A stretch of DNA of 64,000 nucleotides from Sphingomonas suaedae (GCF_007833215.1 NZ_CP042239.1:1426001-1490000), one strand, 5' to 3'. Counted from the first letter of the stretch, positions 42,184 through 51,134 are shown. Translations and numbers: made by a program. The notes: generated by a model from the sequence alone, not told the origin.

Positions 42184-42864
42184 ATGGATCTTTCGTTCAG
42201 CACCAGGCCGTTCGGATTCGACCGCGTGTTCACCGCGCGCGAGGCGGCCCGTACTGTCGAGCATGACTCCCTTTCGCAGACGATCCGGATCGAGGCGCTG
42301 GAGGACGAGATCGCCCATCTGCGCCGGACGCAAAATGAGGAGCTCGCCCGCGCCCGTGCCGATGGGTTCCAGGCGGGAATGGACGCGGCCCGCAACGACC
42401 GCGAAACCGCGCTGCTCGCCGCGCTCGACGCGCTTCAGGCCGGGGTCGAGGGGATCACCGAGGAGCGCGCAGGCTTCCAGGCCGATACCGCGCGCGAGGC
42501 CGCGGAGCTGGTCATGGCGGTGGCTGAGCATCTCGCGGGGCATCCGCTGCTTTCCTCCCCCGCCCAGGCGATCGACGATGCGATCGGTCGGGCCCTGTCG
42601 CAGGTCGCGCGCGGGACGGAAATGACCGTTCGCGTGAACCCGGACATGGCCGCGCAGATCGAGGAGCGGATCGCACAACGCCAGGCGAATGATCGCCGCC
42701 GCCTGAACCTGCACATCGCTCATGACGCCACGCTCGCCCCCGGGGACGCGCGGATCGAATGGGACGAAGGCGGGTTGACCCTCGACCGCGCGGCGCGCGA
42801 GGCCGCGGTGCTGCGCGAACTGGGCAATTTGTTCCCGGCCCCGCAGGTTGCGGAAGCTGCCTGA
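42184..42864 (+). CDS. fliH: FliH (FlbE-type), export ATPase regulator
   Basis: 226 residues. An N-terminal coiled coil (TIRIEALEDEIAHLRRTQNEELARARADGFQAGMDAARNDRETALLAALDALQAGVE) and a C-terminal domain with LVMAVAEHLAGHPLL, RALSQVARGTEMTVRVNPDMAAQIEERI and DARIEWDEGGLTLDRAAREAAVLRELGNLF, as in FliH/HrpE proteins. It controls FliI and docks it on FliN. Lies directly after fliG and 124 bp before fliF, matching the Caulobacter order apart from fliF. Confidence 0.88.
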   Translation: MDLSFSTRPFGFDRVFTAREAARTVEHDSLSQTIRIEALEDEIAHLRRTQNEELARARADGFQAGMDAARNDRETALLAALDALQAGVEGITEERAGFQADTAREAAELVMAVAEHLAGHPLLSSPAQAIDDAIGRALSQVARGTEMTVRVNPDMAAQIEERIAQRQANDRRRLNLHIAHDATLAPGDARIEWDEGGLTLDRAAREAAVLRELGNLFPAPQVAEAA

Positions 42865-42892
42865 TCCCCGCCGCACCGCCAACAGGGAGGGT

Positions 42893-42944
42893 GCGGCAAT
42901 TTTTTCCTACCGGCAAAACCTGCCGCCCGCACGGCATCTATAAT
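42893..42944 (+). promoter_or_regulatory. fliF promoter region with two GCGGCAA-type elements
   Basis: GCGGCAATTTTTTCC at 42893-42907 (identical to 10135-10149) and CCGGCAAAACCTGCC at 42910-42924, then TATAAT at 42939-42944. The GACC box is not at the usual distance here; the second element overlaps the -35 position instead, so this promoter may depend on the regulator bound there. Confidence 0.5.
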
Positions 42945-42988
42945 TCAGTCATGGGGCAGTTCGCCCCGGATCGCTGATAGGGTGCGTC

Positions 42989-44611
42989 TTGGAGCAGGTT
43001 AAAGGGCTGATCGCGCAGCTGGGGACGAAGCGGCTCGCCATCATGGGCGGCGTCGCGGCGCTCATCATGGCGGCGCTGGCGATGGTCGCGCTGCGCGGCG
43101 AAACCTCGACCATGGGGTTTCTCTACACCGATCTCGACCCTGCCGGCGCCGCAGCGATCACCGAGAAATTGAAGGCGCAGAACGTGCCGTTCGAGCTCTC
43201 CGCCGACGGCACTGCGGTGATGGCCCCGGTCGACAAGCTCGCCGAGCTGCGCATGGCGATGGCGGGCGAGAAACTGGGCGGCAAGATCGGCTATGACGTG
43301 CTCGATCAGGAACAGCCCTTCGGCGTCTCGGCGAGCCGCGCCAAGCTGAACGAAACACGCGCGATCGAGGGCGAGCTCGTTCGCTCGATCCAGAGCCTCG
43401 ACTCGGTCAGCAGTGCGCGCGTCCATATCGTGATGCCCGAACGCGCGATGTTCGCCGCCGAAGCACGCCCGGCCACCGCGTCGATCACAGTCAAGACCAA
43501 GGGCCGCCTGCCCGGCGAGACGATCCAGGCAATCCGCTATCTCGTCTCCTCCGCCGTTCCCGAACTTTCGCCCGAATCCGTGTCGATCGTCGACCAGTCG
43601 GGTGCGTTGCTCGCCCGCGCCGGCGAACAGGGTGCGGCGGGCGGTGGGAGCATCGACGAGCGGCAGACCCAGATCGAGAGCAAGATGCGCGAGGAGATTA
43701 TCGCGCTGCTCGAACCCATCGTCGGCCAGGGCAAGGTCCGCGCCGAGGTGGCCGCGCAGATCGATCGCGATGCGACGCGCGAGGAATCCAACGTCTTCGA
43801 TCCCGACAAGCAGGTGATCGCGCGCCAGGTTACCGTCGAGAGCGACGACCAGTCGCGCGAGGAGAGCGAGGACCAGGCGGTCACCGTCGGCAATCAGCTG
43901 CCCGATGCCCAGGAAGCGCCGGTCGGCGCCGCCGGAGGCGACACCCGCCAGCAATCGCGCAAGGAAACGTCGGAAGATACGACCTACGCCAACAGCTCGA
44001 CCCGCAGCATCGTCTCGCGCGAACCGGGCAAAGTCACCCGCCTGACCGTCGCGGTCACCGTCGATGGCGGCGCGAAGGGGCTGGCCGAGGCGCGCAAGCA
44101 GCAGCTGACCCGACTGGTCGAGAATGCCGTGGGCATCGATGCCGAGCGTGGCGACAGCGTGGTGGTCGAAAGCATGGCCTTCGCCGCACCCGCCGATCTG
44201 GCCGATACCCAGCCTGCCTGGTGGTCGATCTTTACCTCCGACCAGGTGGTCGGACTGCTCAAGCTGGTGCTGGTCGCGATCGTCGGGCTGGTGGTGCTGC
44301 GGATGCTGCGGACGCGCGCGAACAAGGAGGCTCTCGCCGCCCCCGCCGATACCGCGCCGATGCTGCCGACCGACCGCAACGCGCAGATGCTCGCCATCGC
44401 GCAGCAAGCCGCCGATGGCGACCCCGAGGCGCTTGCACAGCTGGAGGCGATTCAGGGGACGCAGCCCGATGTCCCGCTGCTCGACCATGAAGTCACGCTC
44501 AACAATGTCGATGGCCAGGTGAAGGCGTCGCATCTGCGCAAGGTCGGCGACCTCGTCGCCAGCAACGCGCCCGAAGCGACCGCCGTGATCCGCCAGTGGA
44601 TGAACGCATGA
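42989..44611 (+). CDS. fliF: FliF, MS-ring protein
   Basis: 540 residues from a TTG start, with AGGG upstream. Two membrane helices at about 20-38 (RLAIMGGVAALIMAALAMVAL) and 412-435 (WSIFTSDQVVGLLKLVLVAIVGLVVLRML). Ring-building motifs (GFLYTDLDPAGAAAITEKLKAQNVPFELSADGTAVMAPVDKLAELRMAMAGEKL, then LVRSIQSLDSVSSARVHIVMPERAMF) are in the periplasmic part, and the C-terminal FliG-binding tail ends SNAPEATAVIRQWMNA. It forms the base on which rod, gate and switch assemble. Overlaps fliN by 4 nt. Confidence 0.96.
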   Translation: MEQVKGLIAQLGTKRLAIMGGVAALIMAALAMVALRGETSTMGFLYTDLDPAGAAAITEKLKAQNVPFELSADGTAVMAPVDKLAELRMAMAGEKLGGKIGYDVLDQEQPFGVSASRAKLNETRAIEGELVRSIQSLDSVSSARVHIVMPERAMFAAEARPATASITVKTKGRLPGETIQAIRYLVSSAVPELSPESVSIVDQSGALLARAGEQGAAGGGSIDERQTQIESKMREEIIALLEPIVGQGKVRAEVAAQIDRDATREESNVFDPDKQVIARQVTVESDDQSREESEDQAVTVGNQLPDAQEAPVGAAGGDTRQQSRKETSEDTTYANSSTRSIVSREPGKVTRLTVAVTVDGGAKGLAEARKQQLTRLVENAVGIDAERGDSVVVESMAFAAPADLADTQPAWWSIFTSDQVVGLLKLVLVAIVGLVVLRMLRTRANKEALAAPADTAPMLPTDRNAQMLAIAQQAADGDPEALAQLEAIQGTQPDVPLLDHEVTLNNVDGQVKASHLRKVGDLVASNAPEATAVIRQWMNA

Positions 44612-44982
44612 TGGAGACCCCGATGTCCGAAAGCCCCGACCCCGTTCCCTCTCAGGAAGTGTCGGCGATGGTCGAAAGCGATACGTCGCCCGCGTTCGAG
44701 GAGTTCGGCCTTGACGCGCCCAGCGCCGATCCGGTGCGTGCCGCGCCGCTGACCGCAGTGAACGAGGTGCCGGTGCGGGTTCAGGCAGTGCTGGGCCGCG
44801 CCCGTGTTCCCGTGGGCGAGCTGATCCGGATGAAGTCGGGCATGGTGCTCGAACTCGATCGCCGTGTCGGCGAACCGGTAGACGTCTATGTCAACAACCG
44901 GCTGGTGGCGCGTGGAGAGGTGATGCTGGTCGATCACGCGCTCGGCGTGACGCTGACCGAGATCGTCCGGCAGGACAGCTGA
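44608..44982 (+). CDS. fliN: FliN, switch protein (long copy)
   Basis: 124 residues from ATG 44608 in an ATGA overlap with fliF. About 45 acidic N-terminal residues, then the SpoA domain EVPVRVQAVLGRARVPVGELIRMKSGMVLELDRRVGEPVDVYVNNRLVARGEVMLVDHALGVTLTEIVRQ. It sits in the fliF-fliN-flbD-flhA order known from Caulobacter, so it is probably the main C-ring FliN; the shorter paralogue is at 32131. Confidence 0.94.
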   Translation: MMETPMSESPDPVPSQEVSAMVESDTSPAFEEFGLDAPSADPVRAAPLTAVNEVPVRVQAVLGRARVPVGELIRMKSGMVLELDRRVGEPVDVYVNNRLVARGEVMLVDHALGVTLTEIVRQDS

Positions 44983-44983
44983 C

Positions 44984-46270
44984 ATGCAGATCCGCCTGAT
45001 GATCGTCGGCAGCAGCGGCGGCGCCTTTGGCGAAGCCGCGCAGATGGCCCGCGACCTGGGCGCCGAAGTGATGCTCGCCCACACCCCCGTGGCGGCACTC
45101 GAACAGTTGCGCGAAACCGGAGCGGGCCTTGTCATGATCGACGTCGAAAGCGACGTAGCTGCCTTTATGAAGGACCTTCAGGCCGAGCGCTTCGCCGTGC
45201 CGGTGCTGGCGTGCGGTATCGACGCACCCGCCGACCGCGCAGTCGCAGCGGTGCGCGCAGGGGCGAAGGACTATATCCCCCTGCCCCCCGATCGCGACCT
45301 GATCGCAGCCGCGATTGCGCAACTCGCACAGATCGACACGGGCTCGCTGATCGGCGATGATCCGGCATTCCTGCGCGCGCTCGACTTTGCCCGTGCGATG
45401 GCCCCGGCCCATGCCCCGATCCTGATCACCGGCGAGCGCGGCAGCGGCAAGGAGCGGGTGGCCCATGCGACCCATGCAGCGTCAGGCCGCCACGGTTTCA
45501 TCACCGTGGAGTGCGCCGGCGTTGCGCCCAATGTGCTGGAGTCCGAATTGTTCGGGCATGAGGTTGGCGCGTTCGACGGCGCGCGCGCCACGCGGCGGGG
45601 CGCCTTCGTCACCGCGCGCGGCGGCACCTTGTTCCTGCGCGACATCGATCGCCTGCCCGCCCCGCTCCAGTTGCGTGTGCTCGAAGCGATGGCCGAAGCC
45701 GACGCGCCGAATGTCATCGCCAGCACCACCCGCGATCTCACCCTGTTCGTCGAGGCCGGCGCGTTTCGCAGCGACCTGCTCGCCCGTTTTGCACTGGCGA
45801 CGGTCGCGCTGCCGCCGCTGCGCAACCGCGGCGGCGACATCCGCCTGCTCGCCGCGTCCTTTGCCATCCGCTTCGCCGCGATGCAGGGACAACCCTCGCC
45901 GTTGATCGACCCGGCCGCCGAACGACTGCTCGCGCATTATGACTGGCCCGGCAACATCGCCGAGCTTCAGGATGCGATGCACCGTGCCGTGCTGTTGGCG
46001 CCTGACGGCTATATCGGCCCGGAAGCGATCGTGCTGGCCGACGGGTCGCGCATCACCGCTACCGCCCCTGCTACGGGCCGCCCGGTCATCGCCTCGCTGG
46101 TCGGCCAGACAGTCGAGGAGGTCGAGCGCGCGCTGATTCTGGAGACGCTCGAGCGGTGCCAGGGCAACCGCACCTCCGCCTCGCAGATCCTGGGTATTTC
46201 AGTGCGCACCATGCGCAACAAGCTGAAGGCATTTGTCGAGGCGGGCATCGCCGTCGCCCCGGCGGCCTGA
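44984..46270 (+). CDS. flbD: FlbD-type AAA+ flagellar regulator with altered catalytic motifs
   Basis: 428 residues. An N-terminal receiver-like domain (about 1-115) lacks the acidic cluster and phospho-aspartate pattern of a normal receiver, as is known for FlbD. The AAA+ domain keeps Walker A (GERGSGKE, 150-157), FRSDLLARF and LPPLRNRGGDIRLL. However, GAFTGA is GAFDGA (D198), the Walker B pair that should be D-E reads R219-D220 (GGTLFLRDID), and the sensor II arginine is A326 (WPGNIAEL). The Fis-type HTH at the end (VERALILETLERCQGNRTSASQILGISVRTMRNKLK) is intact. It should bind DNA, but ATP-driven opening of sigma-54 promoters looks doubtful. Confidence 0.9.
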   Translation: MQIRLMIVGSSGGAFGEAAQMARDLGAEVMLAHTPVAALEQLRETGAGLVMIDVESDVAAFMKDLQAERFAVPVLACGIDAPADRAVAAVRAGAKDYIPLPPDRDLIAAAIAQLAQIDTGSLIGDDPAFLRALDFARAMAPAHAPILITGERGSGKERVAHATHAASGRHGFITVECAGVAPNVLESELFGHEVGAFDGARATRRGAFVTARGGTLFLRDIDRLPAPLQLRVLEAMAEADAPNVIASTTRDLTLFVEAGAFRSDLLARFALATVALPPLRNRGGDIRLLAASFAIRFAAMQGQPSPLIDPAAERLLAHYDWPGNIAELQDAMHRAVLLAPDGYIGPEAIVLADGSRITATAPATGRPVIASLVGQTVEEVERALILETLERCQGNRTSASQILGISVRTMRNKLKAFVEAGIAVAPAA

Positions 46271-46286
46271 GGGAGACTGAACGATC

Positions 46287-48368
46287 ATGGACGCGCTCAA
46301 CGCCTTCCTCACCCGCATCGGCGCCAGCCGCGACATCGCGCTCGCGGTCGGCGTCATCGCGATCATCGGGATGCTCATCCTGCCGATGCCCGGCTGGCTG
46401 CTCGACCTCGGGCTGGCGCTGTCGATCACGCTGTCGGCGATGATCCTGATGACGGCATTGTTCATCGAAAAGCCGCTCCAGCTTTCCGCCTTTCCGACGA
46501 TCCTGCTGATCGCGACGATGCTGCGGCTCGGCCTCAACCTCGCCTCGACGCGCCTGATCCTGGGCCATGGGCATGAGGGGCCGGACGCAGCGGGCGGGGT
46601 GATCGCGGCGTTCGGCGATTTCCTGATCGGTGGCCAGATGGTGATCGGTCTCACCATCTTCGCGATCCTGGTGGTCATCAATTTCGTCGTCATCACCAAG
46701 GGCGCCGGTCGCATCGCCGAGGTCGCCGCGCGCTTCAGCCTCGACGCCATGCCCGGCAAGCAGATGGCGATCGACGCGGACCTGTCGGCGGGCATGATCT
46801 CCGAGGAACAGGCACGCGCGCGCCGCACCGAAGTCGAAGCGGAAAGCGGCTTTTTTGGATCGATGGACGGTGCGTCCAAATTCGTGAAGGGCGACGCGAT
46901 CGCCGGACTGCTGATCACCGCGATCAACGTCGTCGTCGGCCTGATCATCGGCGTCGCCATCTATGGTGTGCCGTTCGGCACCGCGTTCGAAACCTATACG
47001 CTGCTCACCGTCGGCGACGGGCTGGTCAGCCAGATCCCGGCGCTGATCGTCTCGACCGCAGCGGGCCTGCTGGTGTCAAAGGGCAGCCAGGCGGGCAAGA
47101 CCGGCGAGGCGCTGGGTCAGCAGCTGGGCCGCTATCCGCAGGCGTTCGGCATGGTCGCGGTGCTGATGGGCCTGTTGGCGCTGATGCCCGGCCTGCCCTT
47201 CATCCCGTTCTTCGCCTTTGCCGCCGGCTCGGGGTACGCGGCCTGGTATCTATCGAAAAAGGCGAAGGAAACCGCCCGCATTGCCGCGCGCGACGCCGAG
47301 GTCGAGGAAGCCCATGCTGCCGCGGTCGCCGAGGAGCCGATCTCGCGCACGCTGGCCATCGACGCGGTTCGGATCGAGATCGGCTATGGCCTGCTCCCCA
47401 TCATCAACGACGCCGCGCGAGAGCCGCGCCTCGACGATCAGGTCCGCGCACTGCGCCGCCAGATGGCAACCGAATACGGTTTCGTCCTCCCCTCCGTCCG
47501 CATCATCGACAATATGGGACTGCAGGCGAACCAATATGTCATCTACATCAAGGAGACCGAGGCGGCGCGTGGCGACATCCGGCTCGATCGCCTGCTGGTG
47601 ATCAACCCCGGCGATGGCCCGGCCGGTATTCCGGGCGAGCCGACACGCGAGCCGGTGTTCAACCTGCCCGCCCTGTGGATCGACCGCGAGCTGCGCGAGG
47701 AAGCGGGCTTCCGCGGGCTCACCGTGGTCGATGCCGGCACGATCATCACCACGCACCTGACCGAACTGGTCAAGGACAATATCGCCGACATGCTGAGCTA
47801 TACCGAGGTGCAGAAGCTGCTCAACGAGGTGCATACGGACTCGGCGAAGCTGGTGGCGGAGATCATCCCGGCGCGCATCTCCATCTCGGGCGTCCAGCGC
47901 ATCCTTCAGAACCTGCTCGGCGAAGGCGTGTCGATCCGCGACATCCCGACGATCCTCGAGGGGATCGCCGAGGCCGCGCCGATCACCGGCAACCTCACCC
48001 AGATCACCGAACATGTCCGCGCCAGGCTCGCGCGGCAGATCTCGGCGGTGCAGGGCCGCGACGGGGCGATCCCGATCGTCACCCTCTCGCCGCATTGGGA
48101 CACGGCATTTGCGGAGAATATTCTGGGCCAGGGCGAAGACCGCCACCTCGCCATGCCGCCCTCAATGCTTCAGGGCTTCATCGCTGCCGTCCGCGAAACC
48201 TATGACCAGCTGGCGAACAACGGCGAAATCCCGTGCCTGCTCACCAACCCGACGATCCGCCCGTTCGTGCGCAGCGTGATCGAGCGGGTACGCCCGGCAA
48301 CGGTGGTGCTGTCGCAGAACGAGATCCATGCGCGATCGCGGGTGCGGGCGCTGGGAACGATTGGCTAG
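46287..48368 (+). CDS. flhA: FlhA, export gate and docking platform
   Basis: 693 residues, the usual length. About eight N-terminal membrane helices (such as MILPMPGWLLDLGLALSITLSAMILMTALFI), the conserved loop VVITKGAGRIAEVAARFSLDAMPGKQMAIDADLSAGMISEEQARARRTEVEAESGFFGSMDGASKFVKGDAIAGL, and a large cytoplasmic domain (for example IEIGYGLLPIINDAAREPRLDDQVRALRRQMATEYGFVLPSVRIIDN). Forms a nonameric ring that receives export cargo. Follows flbD by 16 nt. Confidence 0.97.
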   Translation: MDALNAFLTRIGASRDIALAVGVIAIIGMLILPMPGWLLDLGLALSITLSAMILMTALFIEKPLQLSAFPTILLIATMLRLGLNLASTRLILGHGHEGPDAAGGVIAAFGDFLIGGQMVIGLTIFAILVVINFVVITKGAGRIAEVAARFSLDAMPGKQMAIDADLSAGMISEEQARARRTEVEAESGFFGSMDGASKFVKGDAIAGLLITAINVVVGLIIGVAIYGVPFGTAFETYTLLTVGDGLVSQIPALIVSTAAGLLVSKGSQAGKTGEALGQQLGRYPQAFGMVAVLMGLLALMPGLPFIPFFAFAAGSGYAAWYLSKKAKETARIAARDAEVEEAHAAAVAEEPISRTLAIDAVRIEIGYGLLPIINDAAREPRLDDQVRALRRQMATEYGFVLPSVRIIDNMGLQANQYVIYIKETEAARGDIRLDRLLVINPGDGPAGIPGEPTREPVFNLPALWIDRELREEAGFRGLTVVDAGTIITTHLTELVKDNIADMLSYTEVQKLLNEVHTDSAKLVAEIIPARISISGVQRILQNLLGEGVSIRDIPTILEGIAEAAPITGNLTQITEHVRARLARQISAVQGRDGAIPIVTLSPHWDTAFAENILGQGEDRHLAMPPSMLQGFIAAVRETYDQLANNGEIPCLLTNPTIRPFVRSVIERVRPATVVLSQNEIHARSRVRALGTIG

Positions 48369-48371
48369 TCG

Positions 48372-50453
48372 ATGCGACCGGAGTCTCCATCGGGCACCTA
48401 TGAAGCGATCATGGTGCCGTTCCTCCCGCCAACTCCCGCGCCGGGTTTCGCCGGTACGGGCCAGTTCCCTTCGGGACGCCAGCAGCCGATATCGGGGCTG
48501 CCCGGATTTGCGACATTGCTGGGCAGCGCCGCGCCGATCCTGCCGGTCGGAACGCCCGAAGCGCTGCCCGATGCCCAGCCGGTGTCGCCGGGCCTTGCCC
48601 CCGCGCTGCTGGTCGCAGCCAATGAGGACGCGGCGCCGCCGATCGACCCAGCACCCTTGACCGTCGCAGTCGAGCCGGAGGCTCCCGCTCCGACAGTGTC
48701 CGCGCCAGTGCCCGCCCCCCCTCCGGGAGAGGCAGCCGTCGCAGCGGCGACGCCCGATGTCGCGCCGCCCTCGGCTGCACCCGTTCAGCGCGGTGCACCC
48801 AAGCCCCCGGTCGTCGATGCTGCGCCCGCCAGCCCGGCTCCAGTCACCCAGGATACAGGCGTCCTATCGCCTGAACCGGTCACGCCGGACCGTGCGACGG
48901 CCACCGTAGAGACTGCCGAAGAGACTGCCGAAGAGACTGCCGAAGAGACTGCCGACGAACCGACCGCCGAACCCCGCGCGTCCGATGCTGAGTCCGAGCT
49001 GGATACGGCGGTCGCGCTGCGCGATCCGCTGGTCCCCGCTCCCGTCTCGTCGCCCGAAAGTGCGCGCCCTGCCCCTTGGGACGCCGGGCCGACCGATGCG
49101 CCAATCTCGGACGTCCCCGCACGACCGGTACACCCTGCCCCGGCCGACAAGCCTTCGCCGCAGCAGCCGCCCGTCGACACGGATTTGGACATGCCTGCAC
49201 GACCGGCACGGCCCGCTCCGAACGGCAAGACTCCGCCGCAACAGCCACCCATCGACACGGATTTGGACATGCCTGCACGACCGGCACGGTCCGCTCCGAA
49301 CGGCAAGACTCCGCCGCAACAGCCACCCATCGACACGGAGATGGACGCGCCGGGACGCCCATATACCGTCGCCCCGAAGGCAGTGCCCATCGCCACCGCA
49401 CCGGCACGACCGGACGCACAGCCATCTGAAATCGCGCCCGGTGCCGGCCACGCATTGCGTTTCACCGACGCGCAATCGATCGAACCCGCTCCTGCTGCGG
49501 CACCCTCGGTCGAACCTGTCTTCACGGTCGATGAAAAGGCGGTCGCGGTCGAACGCGAGGCCGCCCCCCCGGGCGACCCGGTGGCTACGCCGGCGAGGAC
49601 CGCTCTGCCGGATCAGGCCGTTATCGACGCGCCGCCTGTGCCGGACGATGCGATGACAGCCAGCATTCCCCGTGATCTACCCTCCGCCCCGGCGCCCCGC
49701 GAGGGCGATCCGCCGGTCGCCACCGCAGCCGCCGCCGCCACCGCCACCGCCGCGCCACAGGATGTCGCGGCATTGGGCGACACGCCAGGCCATCCCGAAT
49801 CCGCCGCGCTCCGCGTCGCCGACCCGCAGCCCGTACAGCGCGCACCCGTTGAGAGCGCAGGCAGCACCACTGCCGATAGCGGCGAAAGCGGGCGCCAGGC
49901 GGCTGTGGCGACCGCCGTCGCCCCTGCGCCGGTCGCCGCCGCCCAAAGCGCGCCCGTCGCATTCGGCCGGCTTGTCGCGGAGATCGATGCCACCGCCCCC
50001 GACCAGTTCGACGCGCCGCGCGCGCGTGCCGCCGCGATCGGCGAGGATGTCGCCGTCGCGATCGTCCGCCATGCCGAGAGCGGCGCCGACGACACGCTCA
50101 TCATCCGGCTCGATCCAGGCGATCTGGGACGAATCGAGGTGCGGCTGAAGGTCGAGGAGGGTCAGCGCCTGTCCGCCGAACTGACCGCGGACCAGCCCGC
50201 CACGCTCGACCTGCTTCGCCGCGATTCGGACAGCCTCAGCCGCGCGCTCAATGATGCGGGCTTCCGTACCGAGGGGCAGAGCCTGCGCTTCGACGGGCGC
50301 GGCACCGGCCAGGGCGGCGAACAGGGCTTTGGCCAGCAGGAGCGCCGCACCGTCCACCGCGCCTATCTGGGCGAGGACGATCCCGCCCCGCAATCCGCAT
50401 CCGCCTATTCCCCGCAGGTCCGCAGCGCGGGCCGCATCGACCTGTTCGCCTGA
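48372..50453 (+). CDS. fliK: FliK, hook-length control protein
   Basis: 693 residues, starting 3 nt after flhA. The first 550 residues are a Pro/Ala-rich, low-complexity ruler with tandem repeats. The C-terminal domain (EDVAVAIVRHAESGADDTLIIRLDPGDLGRIEVRLKVEEGQRLSAELTADQPATLDLLRRDSDSLSRALNDAGFRTEGQSLRF) is the FliK switch domain that acts on FlhB. The repeats (see separate entries) could change ruler length by slippage. Confidence 0.92.
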   Translation: MRPESPSGTYEAIMVPFLPPTPAPGFAGTGQFPSGRQQPISGLPGFATLLGSAAPILPVGTPEALPDAQPVSPGLAPALLVAANEDAAPPIDPAPLTVAVEPEAPAPTVSAPVPAPPPGEAAVAAATPDVAPPSAAPVQRGAPKPPVVDAAPASPAPVTQDTGVLSPEPVTPDRATATVETAEETAEETAEETADEPTAEPRASDAESELDTAVALRDPLVPAPVSSPESARPAPWDAGPTDAPISDVPARPVHPAPADKPSPQQPPVDTDLDMPARPARPAPNGKTPPQQPPIDTDLDMPARPARSAPNGKTPPQQPPIDTEMDAPGRPYTVAPKAVPIATAPARPDAQPSEIAPGAGHALRFTDAQSIEPAPAAAPSVEPVFTVDEKAVAVEREAAPPGDPVATPARTALPDQAVIDAPPVPDDAMTASIPRDLPSAPAPREGDPPVATAAAAATATAAPQDVAALGDTPGHPESAALRVADPQPVQRAPVESAGSTTADSGESGRQAAVATAVAPAPVAAAQSAPVAFGRLVAEIDATAPDQFDAPRARAAAIGEDVAVAIVRHAESGADDTLIIRLDPGDLGRIEVRLKVEEGQRLSAELTADQPATLDLLRRDSDSLSRALNDAGFRTEGQSLRFDGRGTGQGGEQGFGQQERRTVHRAYLGEDDPAPQSASAYSPQVRSAGRIDLFA
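48909..48956 (+). repeat. Four 12-bp tandem repeats in fliK
   Basis: GAGACTGCCGAA repeated four times, the last with C in place of the final A; encodes ETAE units. In frame, so gain or loss of copies keeps the protein intact. Confidence 0.9.
49173..49340 (+). repeat. 78-bp tandem repeats in fliK
   Basis: Units begin at 49173, 49251 and 49329 (the last partial). The first two are nearly identical and encode a 26-residue block of the type DTDLDMPARPARPAPNGKTPPQQPP. In frame. Confidence 0.85.
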
Positions 50454-50464
50454 AGGAGCCGCTC

Positions 50465-51121
50465 ATGGCCGTCGATACCGTCACCGGCACCAATAATGCC
50501 CCCACCACCCAGTCCAACGCGCTGTCGAAGCTCGCCACCGACTCGACCATGTTTCTCAAACTGCTGACCACGCAGATGCAGAACCAGGACCCGCTCGATC
50601 CGATGGACACGTCGGAATATACCGCGCAGCTGGTCCAATTCTCGCAGGTCGAACAGTCGATTCAACAGAACACGACGTTGAAATCGATCCTGTCGGCGCT
50701 GTCCTCGGACGGGCTGCTCAGCGCTGCCCCTTCGGTCGGCAAGGTCGCGACCTTCGCCAGCGCCGATGCCGGGCTGACCGCGGACTCGCCCGCCCAATGG
50801 TCTTATGTCGCCGAACGTTCGACGGGCAAGGTTACCGCGACCATCCTCGATTCCAGTGGCAAGGCCGTTCACACGATCGATCGGACCGATGCGACCGGTG
50901 ACATCAGCTGGGACGGCAAGGTGGCCGATGGCAGCACCGCGCCACCGGGCATCTACAAGCTGTCGATCACCGCGACCGATGCGGCAGGCGGCGGCGTTCC
51001 GGTCGGTATATTCGCGCGGGGCATGGTGCGCGAAGTTACCCAGGACGCCTCCGGCATGGCCTTCATGGTCAACGGCGTGACCTATGGGTCGAACATGCTC
51101 GTCGGCCTTGCCACGGAATAA
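50465..51121 (+). CDS. flgD: FlgD, hook-cap protein
   Basis: 218 residues. The N-terminal motif TDSTMFLKLLTTQMQNQDPLDPMDTSEYTAQLVQFSQVEQSIQQN is diagnostic, followed by the tudor/Fn3-like domains (ATILDSSGKAVHTIDRTDATGDISWDGKVADGSTAPPGIYKLSITA). It caps the growing hook. Last gene of the fliF-flgD operon, 11 nt after fliK. Confidence 0.96.
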   Translation: MAVDTVTGTNNAPTTQSNALSKLATDSTMFLKLLTTQMQNQDPLDPMDTSEYTAQLVQFSQVEQSIQQNTTLKSILSALSSDGLLSAAPSVGKVATFASADAGLTADSPAQWSYVAERSTGKVTATILDSSGKAVHTIDRTDATGDISWDGKVADGSTAPPGIYKLSITATDAAGGGVPVGIFARGMVREVTQDASGMAFMVNGVTYGSNMLVGLATE

Positions 51122-51134
51122 TCGGTCCCGGCGG

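Noticed and set aside
42891-42990. Sigma-54 (-24/-12) promoter for fliF
   Set aside because: I looked for TGGCAC-N5-TTGC; GGCA-N5-TGCC is present, but the GG to GC spacing is two bases short, and a TATAAT follows at a sensible place.
48909-49340. Repeats considered as a CRISPR array
   Set aside because: Units are contiguous with no spacers and lie in frame inside fliK.
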